The notes beneath the pieces are model-generated. The model ran no database searches. It saw only the letters and a list, made by a program, of their open reading frames with translations, and was not told the DNA's origin. A stretch of DNA of 64,000 nt from Bacteroidales bacterium UBA3743 (GTDB taxonomy: Bacteria; Bacteroidota; Bacteroidia; Bacteroidales; Paludibacteraceae): contig DFGT01000029.1 in the NCBI GenBank assembly GCA_002371265.1, forward strand, positions 1 through 64,000, given 5' to 3'. This document shows, in pieces, positions 7,692-16,588 of this stretch; position 1 is the first letter of the stretch, and the number at the start of each line of letters is the position of its first letter. Position numbers and translations under genes: made by a program.

Positions 7692-9398
7692 ATGGATATC
7701 AAAAACATATATAAATATCTGATTGCGATTGTAGCGGTGGTGGCAATCGCATTCTGCGTCTTTTCCGACAAATTTTTCTTCAGATTAGACTTGACTCAGG
7801 AGAAGCGCTACAGCATCTCTGACAACACTAAAAATATGTTGAGGAATGCCGACGGTGATATTTCCGTCGTCGTATATCTTGATGGAGATCTGAATGCAGG
7901 ATTCCTTCGTCTGCGTAAGGCGACAAAGGAGATGCTGGACGAGTTTAATGTCTACGCTGGAGGCGGATTCTCATATAAGTTTGTCAATCCATCGGCAGCG
8001 GATAACGCCAAAGCTCGCGACAAGAAGTATGAGGAATTGGAAAAACGTGGTTTACGACGCATTCCCGTCTACGATAAGGATGCGGAAGGAAACCCGACAA
8101 TGAAGGTAGTCTTTCCATGGGCAGAGATTTCATACAAGGAGACCAGCGGAAAGAAAGTCACACGACCAGTCTGTCTGCTGAAAAATGTGCAAGGCAAAAG
8201 TGGAGAGGAGAATCTGAACCTTTCCGAGCAGAGTTTGGAATATGAGCTTACGAATGTTCTTCGTCTGCTTGTAGACAAAAGAGACACACGTGTAGCATTC
8301 CTGGAGGGGCACGGAGAGTGGCCAGAACAATACGTCTACGATTTCACAAAGACACTGAGCGAATACTACAGCATCGATTTCGGAGCGATCAGCAACCGTA
8401 CAGATGAACTTGATGCATACGCGGCAGTGATAGTTGCCGGTCCGACGTCGGCACTTCCAGAAAAAGACAAATATGTGCTCGACCAATATATAATGAATGG
8501 AGGAAAAGTGTTGTGGCTTGTCGACGGAGTGAAGATCTCATTAGACAGTCTGAGCAAAGAGTCGCAAACGATCGGCATAGTCAATTCCGTCAACTTGGAC
8601 GACCAGCTATTCCGCTACGGAGTACGCATCAATCCTGTTTTGCTTCAGGATGTGCAATGCTCGATGATACCAGTGAACATGGCAAGGGAGGGCGACGCAC
8701 CAGATTTCAAACCAGCCCCATGGTATTATTCGCCATTGTTGATCACCAATCCCTACCATACGATTTCCAAGAACGTCACACCCGTGAAGACCGAATTTGT
8801 GAGTTCAATGGATTTTGTCGGCGACACGACAAAAATAGAGAAGACGCCATTGCTTCTGACATCGTCGAGCACACATGTGCAGACAATTCCGTCGATCGTA
8901 AGCATGGATATCATCAATGTGGAGAAGACAGGATACTATTTCAACATCCGCAATATGATGACCGCAGCGCTTCTTGAGGGACAATTCACATCAATCTTCA
9001 AAAACCGCATGGTGCCGGAGGGAATACAAGCGACAACGGCGAAGAAAGATTCAAGTGTGCCTACCAAGATGATTGTTGTGGCAGACGCGGATGTCATACG
9101 CAATGACGTGCAGGGATACGGAGCCAACGCGCAAGTGTTGCCGCTGGGCTACGACCAGTATATGAACCAGCAGTTTGGAAACAGCGATTTCCTTCTAAAC
9201 AGCGTCAATTATCTTACAGATGACGACGGATGGATGCAATTGCGAAATCGAGAAGTGAAACTCCGTCTGCTCAACAAAGCATCGTCGATCGGAGCACGCC
9301 AATTCTGGCAGATACTCAACGTATTGCTCCCAGTGCTACTACTCGGCATCTTCGCCGCAATCTATCTATTCCTCAGAAAGAAAAAATACACCCACTAA
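7692..9398 (+). CDS. gldG: gliding motility ABC-type protein GldG
   Basis: 568-residue membrane-anchored protein of the GldG family (DUF4350/ABC-type uncharacterised component). An N-terminal membrane segment at about residues 7-27 is followed by FFRLDLTQEKRYSISDNTK, diagnostic of GldG. The large periplasmic part includes VAFLEGHGEWPEQ, and a final membrane helix sits at about 543-562 before a Lys-rich tail. GldG normally works with the permease GldF and ATPase GldA in gliding bacteria. No gldF is adjacent here; the MNT/HEPN remnant occupies the space between gldD and gldG. It may serve exopolysaccharide or T9SS-related export; this is family knowledge, not seen directly. Confidence 0.88.
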   Translation: MDIKNIYKYLIAIVAVVAIAFCVFSDKFFFRLDLTQEKRYSISDNTKNMLRNADGDISVVVYLDGDLNAGFLRLRKATKEMLDEFNVYAGGGFSYKFVNPSAADNAKARDKKYEELEKRGLRRIPVYDKDAEGNPTMKVVFPWAEISYKETSGKKVTRPVCLLKNVQGKSGEENLNLSEQSLEYELTNVLRLLVDKRDTRVAFLEGHGEWPEQYVYDFTKTLSEYYSIDFGAISNRTDELDAYAAVIVAGPTSALPEKDKYVLDQYIMNGGKVLWLVDGVKISLDSLSKESQTIGIVNSVNLDDQLFRYGVRINPVLLQDVQCSMIPVNMAREGDAPDFKPAPWYYSPLLITNPYHTISKNVTPVKTEFVSSMDFVGDTTKIEKTPLLLTSSSTHVQTIPSIVSMDIINVEKTGYYFNIRNMMTAALLEGQFTSIFKNRMVPEGIQATTAKKDSSVPTKMIVVADADVIRNDVQGYGANAQVLPLGYDQYMNQQFGNSDFLLNSVNYLTDDDGWMQLRNREVKLRLLNKASSIGARQFWQILNVLLPVLLLGIFAAIYLFLRKKKYTH

Positions 9399-9639
9399 GC
9401 ACCGTAGGTGCGACACATCCCAGCATAGGGCGTAAGCCCTATGACTACAATGCACAATCCCAGCACCGTAGGTGCGACACATCCCAGCATAGGGTGTGAA
9501 CCCTATGACTACAATGCACAATCCCAGCACCGTAGGTGCGACACATCCCAGCATAGGGTGTGAACCCTATGACTACAATGCACAATCCCAGCACCGTAGG
9601 TGCGGCATACCATAGCATAGGGCGTGAGCCCTATGCCAT
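9399..9639. repeat. 64-bp tandem repeats of paired palindromes
   Basis: Three full units start at 9399, 9463 and 9527, and a diverged fourth starts at 9591. Each unit holds a small palindrome GCACC-GTA-GGTGC and a larger one ATAGGGC-GTAA-GCCCTAT. In units 2 and 3 the second palindrome is ATAGGGT-GTGA-ACCCTAT, so the change in one arm is matched in the other. The repeat begins directly at the gldG stop codon. It is not a CRISPR, because the sequence between palindromes is the same in every unit. Confidence 0.85.
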
Positions 9640-9747
9640 CATTATTCATTTTTCATTTTTAATTCATCATCCCTACCGTCATCCACGGAATCACATAAAA
9701 TCCATCGAATTATGCATTGCGAATTATGAATTATAATTTTGTTTTGG

Positions 9748-9755
9748 TAATTTTG
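9748..9755 (+). promoter_or_regulatory. candidate -7 element before argC
   Basis: TAATTTTG lies 17 bases before the argC start and matches TAnnTTTG. A TTG at the right distance upstream is not evident, so the call is weak. Confidence 0.35.
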
Positions 9756-9771
9756 TAAAAATTTTTAAACG

Positions 9772-10734
9772 ATGGTAAGAGTTGGAATCATAGGTGGTGC
9801 AGGATACACCGCAGGTGAGTTGCTAAGAATCCTAGTCAACCACCCACAAGTTGAGATCAAATTTGTCAACAGCACAAGTAATGCTGGCAACTATTTATAC
9901 GATGTTCACGAAGGTTTGTTCGGTGAGACAGACATAAAATTCACTGACGAACTGCCGTTTGATTCGATCGACGCAATGTTTATTTGCTCAGGTCACGGCG
10001 ACAGCAAGAAATTCTTGGAGAGCCACGACGTGCCAGCAAACGTAAAGATCATCGACCTATCACAAGACTACAGAGACGAGAGCAACGGTTTCGTTTATGG
10101 TCTGCCAGAGGTCAACAGAGAGAGAATCAAGAAAGCCACCAAACTTGCCAACCCAGGTTGTTTCGCAACAGCCATCCAGATTGGTCTTCTTCCACTTGCC
10201 GCAGCAGGTCTGTTGAAGAACGAAATCCACACTAACGGAATCACAGGTTCAACAGGAGCAGGTGTAAAGCCAGGTGCGACATCTCATTTCAGCTGGAGAA
10301 ACAACAACATTTCCATCTACAAGGCGTTCACACACCAGCATCTTATTGAGATTGGCATGACAATCAGAAACCTTCAGCCATCATTCGACAAGGACATCAA
10401 CTTCCTTCCTGTACGTGGCGACTTCTCACGTGGAATCTACGTAAGCCAGTACACAGAGTGTGATCTTGACGAAGAGGCAGCGATCAAGCTATACAAAGAT
10501 TTCTACAAAGATTCAGCGTTCACATTTGTGATGGACAAAAATCCAGATTTGAAACAGGTGGTGAATACCAACAAGGGCATCGTTCACGTTGAGAAGCATG
10601 GCAACAAACTACTTATCATCTCTATGATCGACAACCTGTTGAAGGGAGCGTCTGGTCAGGCAGTCCAGAATTTCAACCTCATGTTCGGTCTTGACGAGAA
10701 GATGGGCTTGAATCTGAAATCAGTGGCATTCTAA
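9772..10734 (+). CDS. argC: N-acetyl-gamma-glutamyl-phosphate reductase
   Basis: Cytoplasmic NADPH-dependent reductase of arginine biosynthesis that converts N-acetylglutamyl phosphate to the semialdehyde. It has 320 residues. The Rossmann motif VGIIGGAGYTAGELLRIL is at the N-terminus and the catalytic Cys is in ANPGCFATAIQ at about residue 127. The downstream argD uses its product, so they form a two-step block with a 68-bp gap. Bacteroidota often use N-succinyl intermediates in this pathway, so the natural acyl group here may be succinyl. Confidence 0.96.
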   Translation: MVRVGIIGGAGYTAGELLRILVNHPQVEIKFVNSTSNAGNYLYDVHEGLFGETDIKFTDELPFDSIDAMFICSGHGDSKKFLESHDVPANVKIIDLSQDYRDESNGFVYGLPEVNRERIKKATKLANPGCFATAIQIGLLPLAAAGLLKNEIHTNGITGSTGAGVKPGATSHFSWRNNNISIYKAFTHQHLIEIGMTIRNLQPSFDKDINFLPVRGDFSRGIYVSQYTECDLDEEAAIKLYKDFYKDSAFTFVMDKNPDLKQVVNTNKGIVHVEKHGNKLLIISMIDNLLKGASGQAVQNFNLMFGLDEKMGLNLKSVAF

Positions 10735-10802
10735 GATAGCTTATAGCCAACAGCCATGTGCCAACGTAAATTATAAAAGAACAATAATTCATACATATAA
10801 TA

Positions 10803-11933
10803 ATGAATCTATTTGACGTATATCCACTCTTCGATGTCAACATCGTAAAGGGAAAAGGATGCAAGGTATGGGATGACAAAGGTCAGGAGTATCTCGATCT
10901 GTATGGCGGACACGCAGTTATCTCTGTAGGTCACGCGCATCCTGAATATGTATCAGCGATCAGCAACCAGGTAGCGACACTTGGTTTCTATTCCAACTCA
11001 GTGATCAATAAGCTTCAGCAGGAGTTGGCAGCAAAGCTTGGAAAGGCTTGCGGCTACGACGACTATTCACTATTCTTGATCAACTCAGGAGCTGAGGCAA
11101 ACGAGAACGCATTGAAACTTGCGTCGTTCACTAACGGCAGAACACGTATCTTGACTTTGGAAAAGGCTTTCCACGGCCGTACTTCACTTGCTGTCGAGGC
11201 AACCAACAATCCAAAGATCATCGCGCCTATCAACGCAAACAATCACGTCACATACCTTCCAATCAATGATTTGGAGGCTTGGGAGAAGGAGATTTCCAAA
11301 GGCGACGTGTGTGCTGTGCTGCTTGAGTGCATTCAGGGAGTAGGCGGCATACGTATGGTGACAAAAGAATTTTTGAGCGGATTGCGTGAGCTTTGCGACA
11401 AATATGAGACAGTGCTTATCTGCGACGAGATACAGTGTGGTTACGGACGTAGCGGTAAGTTCTTCGCCCACCAGCACCTTGGCGTCAAACCAGATATGAT
11501 CACAGTGGCAAAAGGTATCGCAAACGGATTCCCTATGGCTGGAGTGTTGATCTCACCTAAGTTCAAGGCCGTATACGGTCAGCTTGGCACAACATTCGGA
11601 GGAAATCATCTTGGTTGCGCGGCAGCGATCAGCGTGCTCAACATCATGGAGAAAGAAAACTTGATAGCCAATGCGGCAGAGGTAGGCGACTATCTGATGC
11701 AGCAGTTGAAAACCATCTCGTCTCCGCTTATCGCAGATGTACGAGGCAGAGGATTGATGATTGGAATCGAGTTGACGGTGCCATACAAAGAGATCCGTAC
11801 AAAACTAGTGTTCGAGCAGCACGTGTTCACAGGATGCAGCGGCACACATGTATTGCGTCTTCTTCCACCTTTGTGCCTGACTAAAGCAGACGCAGACGAG
11901 TTCATCAAACGCTTCAAAGCAGTGTTAAACTAA
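10803..11933 (+). CDS. argD: acetylornithine (or succinylornithine) aminotransferase
   Basis: Class III PLP-dependent aminotransferase, 376 residues. Seen motifs are the phosphate-binding INSGAEANENALKLA, the cofactor Asp region VLICDEIQCGYGRSGKFF, and the PLP lysine in ITVAKGIANGFPMAG. It transfers an amino group from glutamate to the semialdehyde made by ArgC. Gene order argC-argD-proS with short gaps (68 and 21 bp) suggests one transcript. Confidence 0.94.
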   Translation: MNLFDVYPLFDVNIVKGKGCKVWDDKGQEYLDLYGGHAVISVGHAHPEYVSAISNQVATLGFYSNSVINKLQQELAAKLGKACGYDDYSLFLINSGAEANENALKLASFTNGRTRILTLEKAFHGRTSLAVEATNNPKIIAPINANNHVTYLPINDLEAWEKEISKGDVCAVLLECIQGVGGIRMVTKEFLSGLRELCDKYETVLICDEIQCGYGRSGKFFAHQHLGVKPDMITVAKGIANGFPMAGVLISPKFKAVYGQLGTTFGGNHLGCAAAISVLNIMEKENLIANAAEVGDYLMQQLKTISSPLIADVRGRGLMIGIELTVPYKEIRTKLVFEQHVFTGCSGTHVLRLLPPLCLTKADADEFIKRFKAVLN

Positions 11934-11954
11934 GAGAAAAACATAAGAACATAT

Positions 11955-13439
11955 ATGGCAAAAGAATTGACCCCACGTGCAGAGAACTACTCACAGTGGT
12001 ACAATGATTTGGTAGTAAAAGCAGACCTCGCAGAGCAGTCGCCAGTAAGAGGATGTATGGTAATCAAACCTTATGGTTACGCCATTTGGGAGAAGATGCA
12101 GGCTGAACTTGACAGACGTTTCAAGGAAACAGGCCACGTCAACGCATATTTTCCTCTGCTAATCCCTAAGTCTTTCCTCTCAAGAGAGGCAGAGCACGTA
12201 GAGGGATTCGCTAAAGAGTGCGCAGTGGTGACACACTACCGTCTGAAAACAAATGAGACTGGAGACGGCGTTGTTGTCGACCCAGAGGCTAAACTAGAGG
12301 AGGAACTAATCGTCCGCCCTACTTCAGAGACTATCATCTGGAACACATATAAAGGATGGATCCACAGCTACCGTGATCTTCCTATCCTTTGCAACCAGTG
12401 GGCAAACGTGATGCGCTGGGAGATGCGTACACGTCCATTCTTGCGTACAGCTGAGTTCTTGTGGCAGGAGGGACACACAGCCCACGAGACACGTGAAGAG
12501 GCAGAGGAAGAGGCACAGAAGATGCTTCACGTCTACGGAGACTTCGCTGAAAACGTGATGGCAGTGCCAGTGATCAAGGGTGTGAAGAGTGAGACAGAGC
12601 GTTTCGCAGGAGCAGTCGACACATATACAATCGAGGCTTTGATGCAGGATGGAAAGGCCCTTCAGAGCGGCACATCACACTTCTTGGGTCAGAACTTCGC
12701 CAAAGCATTCGACGCGCAGTTCCAGAACAGAGAGGGAGGAATGGACTACGTTTGGGCTACATCTTGGGGCGTTTCCACTCGTTTGATGGGAGCTTTGATC
12801 ATGACACACTCAGACGACAACGGACTTGTGCTTCCTCCAAAATTGGCTCCAATCCAGGTGGTTATCGTCCCAATCTTCAAGGGAGACGACCAGAAAAATG
12901 CCATCGCAGAAAAGTTGGATCCAATCATTAAGGAGTTGAAGTCGAAAGGCATCTCCGTCAAATATGACGATGATTCACAGAAGCGTCCAGGATTCAAGTT
13001 TGCAGAATACGAGTTGAAAGGAATTCCTGTAAGACTTTGTATGGGAGCAAGAGACTTGGAGAACGGCACTATCGAAGTGGCTCGCCGAGACAACTTGACA
13101 AAGGAGAGCATCAACCTTTCAGATACAGTGTCATACGTAGAGAAGCTTCTTGTTGACATTCAGGCTAATATGTTGAAAAAAGCTCTTGATTTCCGCAACG
13201 CAAGCATCAAGAGCGTCGACACATACGAGGAGTTCAAGACAGAGATCGAGAAAGGTGGATTTATTCTTGCTCACTGGGACGGAACAGCTGAGACAGAGGC
13301 TCTTATCAAGGAAGAGACAAAGGCAACTATCCGCTGCGTGCCATTCGACTCTTACATCGCCGGCGACAAAGAGCCAGGCAAATGTATGGTGACTGGCAAA
13401 CCAAGCAAGTGCAGAGTATTGTTTGCAAGATCATATTAA
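11955..13439 (+). CDS. proS: prolyl-tRNA synthetase, archaeal/eukaryotic-type
   Basis: Class II aminoacyl-tRNA synthetase, 494 residues, the short form lacking the bacterial editing insert. Motif 2 region includes RPTSETIIWNTY and RWEMRTRPFLRTAEFLWQEG; motif 3 region has the SWGVSTRLMGALIM segment. The C-terminal zinc-like domain (KCMVTGKPSKCRVLFARSY) with terminal Tyr is typical of the archaeal/eukaryotic type common in Bacteroidota. It follows argD by 21 bp and is followed by a clear terminator. Confidence 0.96.
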   Translation: MAKELTPRAENYSQWYNDLVVKADLAEQSPVRGCMVIKPYGYAIWEKMQAELDRRFKETGHVNAYFPLLIPKSFLSREAEHVEGFAKECAVVTHYRLKTNETGDGVVVDPEAKLEEELIVRPTSETIIWNTYKGWIHSYRDLPILCNQWANVMRWEMRTRPFLRTAEFLWQEGHTAHETREEAEEEAQKMLHVYGDFAENVMAVPVIKGVKSETERFAGAVDTYTIEALMQDGKALQSGTSHFLGQNFAKAFDAQFQNREGGMDYVWATSWGVSTRLMGALIMTHSDDNGLVLPPKLAPIQVVIVPIFKGDDQKNAIAEKLDPIIKELKSKGISVKYDDDSQKRPGFKFAEYELKGIPVRLCMGARDLENGTIEVARRDNLTKESINLSDTVSYVEKLLVDIQANMLKKALDFRNASIKSVDTYEEFKTEIEKGGFILAHWDGTAETEALIKEETKATIRCVPFDSYIAGDKEPGKCMVTGKPSKCRVLFARSY

Positions 13440-13474
13440 TGCAATGCATAATTCGTAATGCATAATTCATAATT

Positions 13475-13505
13475 AGGCCATACAGAAATGTGTGGCCTTT
13501 TTTAT
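13475..13505 (+). terminator. rho-independent terminator after proS
   Basis: A 10-bp stem AGGCCATACA / TGTGTGGCCT (one G-T pair) with a four-base loop is followed by a run of T. It ends the argC-argD-proS transcript. Confidence 0.85.
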
Positions 13506-13556
13506 TCAAAATTGGTACTTTAGTAGTTTATGACCGATAAATAGTTCATTGTACTT

Positions 13557-13707
13557 GAGGATTCCAAAGGGCGGAACGCCCTTCCTCCCCCCCTCTAGTG
13601 CGAGCCGAAGGCGAGCACTTATAATTTACAAAAAACGCATTTTTACCGCTCGCCCTCTGGGCTCGCGGATGAGAGTGAGTTAGGGCGTTCCGCCCTTAAC
13701 AATCCTC
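13557..13707. repeat. inverted-repeat element with REP-like palindromes
   Basis: Two inverted ends share GAGGATT, a short spacer and AGGGCGGAACGCCCT. Inside are two stem-like blocks (GTGCGAGCC-GAA-GGCGAGCAC and CGCTCGCC-CTCTG-GGCTCGCGG). The ends match the head of the ~195-bp dispersed repeats at 41969, 44361 and 54193. The rest of the 435-bp gap between proS and the GH3 gene is AT-rich and shows no gene; a TACTTTTG -7-like motif lies near 13791. Confidence 0.6.
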
Positions 13708-13874
13708 ATTTCTTAATGCTGAATAGTCCAACTTAAATCAACAATTTAATTTCACATACCTCATTTCCAATTTATAATTAATTTTTGTTACTTTTGTAAC
13801 GTTTGCATTGAGTGATGATTTTCATCCTTTTAATGCCTGGAAAAATCAAAGTAAACTACAAGTTATAATTATTT

Positions 13875-15641
13875 ATGAAGAAAATTTATTTATCACTTTT
13901 ATGCGGTCTGTTGCTTGGAACATCATGTAATCGCACCGCTGACAAAGGAAACGCAGCGTCGACTTCAGACAAACCTTCCATTACCGACAACTCTCCTATT
14001 GCGAAAGACACATCTTGGAAATCTCTGTCACTTCGTGAAAAGATCGGACAGACAATGATGGTGGTCGCCTTAACCGAAGACCATAAAGCTGCCGGAAACG
14101 GATCAATCAAAGGATTTTTGGAAAAATATCCCGTCGGCAGTTTGTTTATTGCGGACTGGTATTTGAAAGAGAAATACGCTCCAAAAGATCCATTGGCAGT
14201 GTTGCCTGAGATTTTGAAGGAGTACAACGAATATTCGAAAGTGCCGATGCTTGTGTGTGAGGATTTCGAAAGAGGTATCGGCGAGACATATTCTAAATAC
14301 ACGCATCTTCCTGTAGGAATGTCGCTTGGAGCTGCGGCGGACACTGCCCTAGCCTACGATTCTGAACAGGCTATCGCTATGGAGGCTCGTGAGATGGGAT
14401 TCAACTGGCTTCTTCACCCAGTGTCTGACCTTAATATGAATCCTCTTCAGGAATTGGTGGTTGAACGTTCTGTTTCCGACGACGTGGACAAAGCTCTTCC
14501 AATTCTGAAAAGCCAGATCAATGGTCTTCACTCTAAAAAAATCATCTCCACTGTCAAGCATTTCCCTGGCGACGGTGTGACAATGCGCAACCAGCATATC
14601 GTGACAACAGCCAACTCTTTGTCGAAAGATGAGTGGATGAACTCTTTCGGAAAGCTATTCAAAGGTTTGATCGACGGTGGAGCTGCCTCTATCATGGTAG
14701 GCCATATTCAGCTACCAGCATTCCAAACTCAGAAGATCAACGGTCAGTTACCTCCTGCCACTCTTTCAAAGGAGCTAATGGTAGACATGCTTAAAAACCA
14801 GTTCAACTATAAGGGTGTGATCATCACAGACGCGCTCAACATGGGTGGATGCGCAGGCTACTACAAGAATGAGCTTGAAGTGTCGGTACAGTGTTTTGCA
14901 GCTGGTGCGGATGTTGTTTTGTGGCCATCATTGGCATATATGGATACCGTCGAGGCAAGAATCCTTCGTGGAGAAATTCCGATGGAGCGTTTGGACGACG
15001 CTGTTGAGCGCGTTTGGGCAATGCGAGAACGCTTCGGCTACAACAAGAAAGAGAATCATGAGATCGCCACTCCAATGACTGATGCAGACAAAGCATTTGT
15101 GAAAAAAACAGGAGCAGCAGTCGCAGACAAAGCCATCACAGTGGTTGAGAACAGCGACAGTCTACTTCCTATCAAGGCAGAAAACGGCAAACGAATCGCC
15201 CTTATCGAGATTGGAGAGCAGATGACGGTGGAGAAATTCGCAGTCACAAAGAGAGAGTTGGAGAGCCGTGGATTCAGCGTGGATATTCTTGAGAACCCAC
15301 ACTTCTACGCTTGGGGATACAGAATCGACTCGTTGAACAACTACGATAAGATACTTGTTTGCTTCGAGAACCGTTATTTCCACCCACTTGGCACATGCTT
15401 GTTGAAAAACAAGGAGTCGTTCGGAGTATGGACAGCCAACATGTTGGATCCAAAGAAGAAAATCGCAATCTCGTATGCAAACCCTTATTCATTGGAGATC
15501 TACGAAGGAATCGTCCCAACTAAGATCAATGCCTACAGCATCGACACATTCACACAGAAAGCAGTTGTAAAAGTGTTGACTGGAGAACTTGAGGCTACAG
15601 CAACGTCTCCTGTGAAATTGAACAATCCGATGTTGAAATAA
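13875..15641 (+). CDS. GH3 beta-N-acetylglucosaminidase-like lipoprotein
   Basis: 588-residue glycoside hydrolase family 3 protein related to NagZ. It starts MKKIYLSLLCGLLLGTSC, a lipoprotein signal with lipobox LGTSC. The (beta/alpha)8 domain shows HPVSDLNMNP, KHFPGDGVTMRNQH and the nucleophile region VIITDALNMGG; the rest (about 420-575) fits the second GH3 domain. NagZ-type enzymes remove GlcNAc from muropeptides; a membrane-anchored form would act in the periplasm. An AmpG-like muropeptide permease lies 2 kb away, so a shared role in peptidoglycan recycling is plausible. A terminator follows. Confidence 0.82.
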   Translation: MKKIYLSLLCGLLLGTSCNRTADKGNAASTSDKPSITDNSPIAKDTSWKSLSLREKIGQTMMVVALTEDHKAAGNGSIKGFLEKYPVGSLFIADWYLKEKYAPKDPLAVLPEILKEYNEYSKVPMLVCEDFERGIGETYSKYTHLPVGMSLGAAADTALAYDSEQAIAMEAREMGFNWLLHPVSDLNMNPLQELVVERSVSDDVDKALPILKSQINGLHSKKIISTVKHFPGDGVTMRNQHIVTTANSLSKDEWMNSFGKLFKGLIDGGAASIMVGHIQLPAFQTQKINGQLPPATLSKELMVDMLKNQFNYKGVIITDALNMGGCAGYYKNELEVSVQCFAAGADVVLWPSLAYMDTVEARILRGEIPMERLDDAVERVWAMRERFGYNKKENHEIATPMTDADKAFVKKTGAAVADKAITVVENSDSLLPIKAENGKRIALIEIGEQMTVEKFAVTKRELESRGFSVDILENPHFYAWGYRIDSLNNYDKILVCFENRYFHPLGTCLLKNKESFGVWTANMLDPKKKIAISYANPYSLEIYEGIVPTKINAYSIDTFTQKAVVKVLTGELEATATSPVKLNNPMLK

Positions 15642-15663
15642 CATCTGTTTGAAAATACTATAA

Positions 15664-15696
15664 AGAGGGTGTATCAAAATGATATGCCCTCTTTTT
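15664..15696 (+). terminator. rho-independent terminator after GH3 gene
   Basis: A 12-bp stem AGAGGGTGTATC / GATATGCCCTCT (two G-T pairs), loop of five, then TTTT. Confidence 0.8.
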
Positions 15697-15722
15697 GGCT
15701 TCAATGGTGCAAAACCCTCCGC

Positions 15723-15780
15723 CATAGGGTTTTCAACCCTATGCGATAATATGACCAGTATGCCATAGCCCGGAACGGGC
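15723..15780. repeat. REP-like palindromes upstream of the transposase gene
   Basis: CATAGGGTT-TTC-AACCCTATG (15723-15743) and GCCCG-GAA-CGGGC (15768-15780) are perfect palindromes. They have the same two-size alternating design as the tandem repeats at 9399 and as those downstream of the transposase. Confidence 0.65.
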
Positions 15781-15872
15781 GATATCTGCAAAAAAACAAA
15801 AATAAAGATGCTTGATAAAATTAATTTTATAATTTTGCATCAAAATTAAGTATCACGTACAAAAAAACAATT

Positions 15873-16325
15873 ATGCCACAATCATTATCCCAAATTTATG
15901 TACACCTGGTTTTTAGCACAAAATATAGGGTGCCCATGATTAAAAAAGAAGATTATACCCAAATCCACAATTATCTTTGTGGAATTCTAAACAATTTAGG
16001 CTGTGATGTCATTCGTGTGGGAGGTGTTCAAAATCATGTACATATTCTTTTTAGATTGAGTAGGAAGATAGCAATTGCAGATGTCGTAAAAAATGTAAAA
16101 GCAAGTTCTTCCCATTTTATTAAGTCATTAGGTGATCATTATAGAAACTTTGCTTGGCAAGAAGGTTATGGAGCATTTTCTATTGGGAAATCACATTTAG
16201 ACAGGGCGATCCGTTATGTTAGTAATCAAGAACAACATCACAAAGCACGCATATATCAGGAAGAATTTTTAGAGTTTTTGAAGCTTTATGATGTTGAGTA
16301 TGACGAACGTTATTTGTGGGATTAA
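15873..16325 (+). CDS. IS200-like Y1 transposase, RAYT-like
   Basis: 150-residue HUH-type single-strand transposase. It begins MPQSLSQIYVHLVFSTKYR, and the HUH motif is in NHVHILF at about residue 52. The candidate nucleophile Tyr is in the AIRYVSNQEQHH segment near residue 113. No accessory tnpB is present. It is bracketed by several small palindromes of the kind found with REP-associated tyrosine transposases (RAYTs), rather than by the classic left/right ends of IS200. Family placement is firm; RAYT status is inferred from context. Confidence 0.85.
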   Translation: MPQSLSQIYVHLVFSTKYRVPMIKKEDYTQIHNYLCGILNNLGCDVIRVGGVQNHVHILFRLSRKIAIADVVKNVKASSSHFIKSLGDHYRNFAWQEGYGAFSIGKSHLDRAIRYVSNQEQHHKARIYQEEFLEFLKLYDVEYDERYLWD

Positions 16326-16358
16326 TCTGTAGGGGTTCATTCTACATTATCTGATAAC

Positions 16359-16448
16359 GCACCGTTGGTGCTCTCCTGTCGATTGACACATGAGCATAGA
16401 TATCCGTAGGGTTACTCCCTACGTTGGCAGATAAAGTGCCGTTGGCAC
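16359..16448. repeat. REP-like palindromes downstream of the transposase gene
   Basis: Three perfect palindromes alternate: GCACC-GTT-GGTGC (16359-16371), CGTAGGG-TTACT-CCCTACG (16405-16423) and GTGCC-GTT-GGCAC (16436-16448). The first and third use the same loop with swapped arm bases. Confidence 0.7.
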
Positions 16449-16491
16449 TATCACGCCGACACCCCATGCTCCAACAGTGCATAATCAACTA

Positions 16492-16536
16492 AGAGGGGAA
16501 CCAAAACTTTTAGTTTTGATTCCCCTCTCTTTTTAT
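16492..16536 (+). terminator. terminator downstream of the transposase region
   Basis: AGAGGGGAA pairs with TTCCCCTCT around an inner stem AAAAC/GTTTT, followed by CTTTTTATT. It may work in both directions, ending also the metallopeptidase gene on the minus strand. Confidence 0.7.
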
Positions 16537-16588
16537 TAATGCCTAATGCCATATAATTCAGCATTTAGCATTCATAATTGTGAATTTC

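Noticed and set aside
9399..9639. Regularly spaced repeats that might be a CRISPR array
   Set aside because: The whole 64-bp unit repeats, so there are no unique spacers, and no cas gene is nearby.
15873..16325. Standard IS200 insertion with left and right ends
   Set aside because: No classic subterminal hairpins with a cleavage tetranucleotide were found; flanking palindromes are multiple and of two types, fitting a RAYT-like arrangement better.
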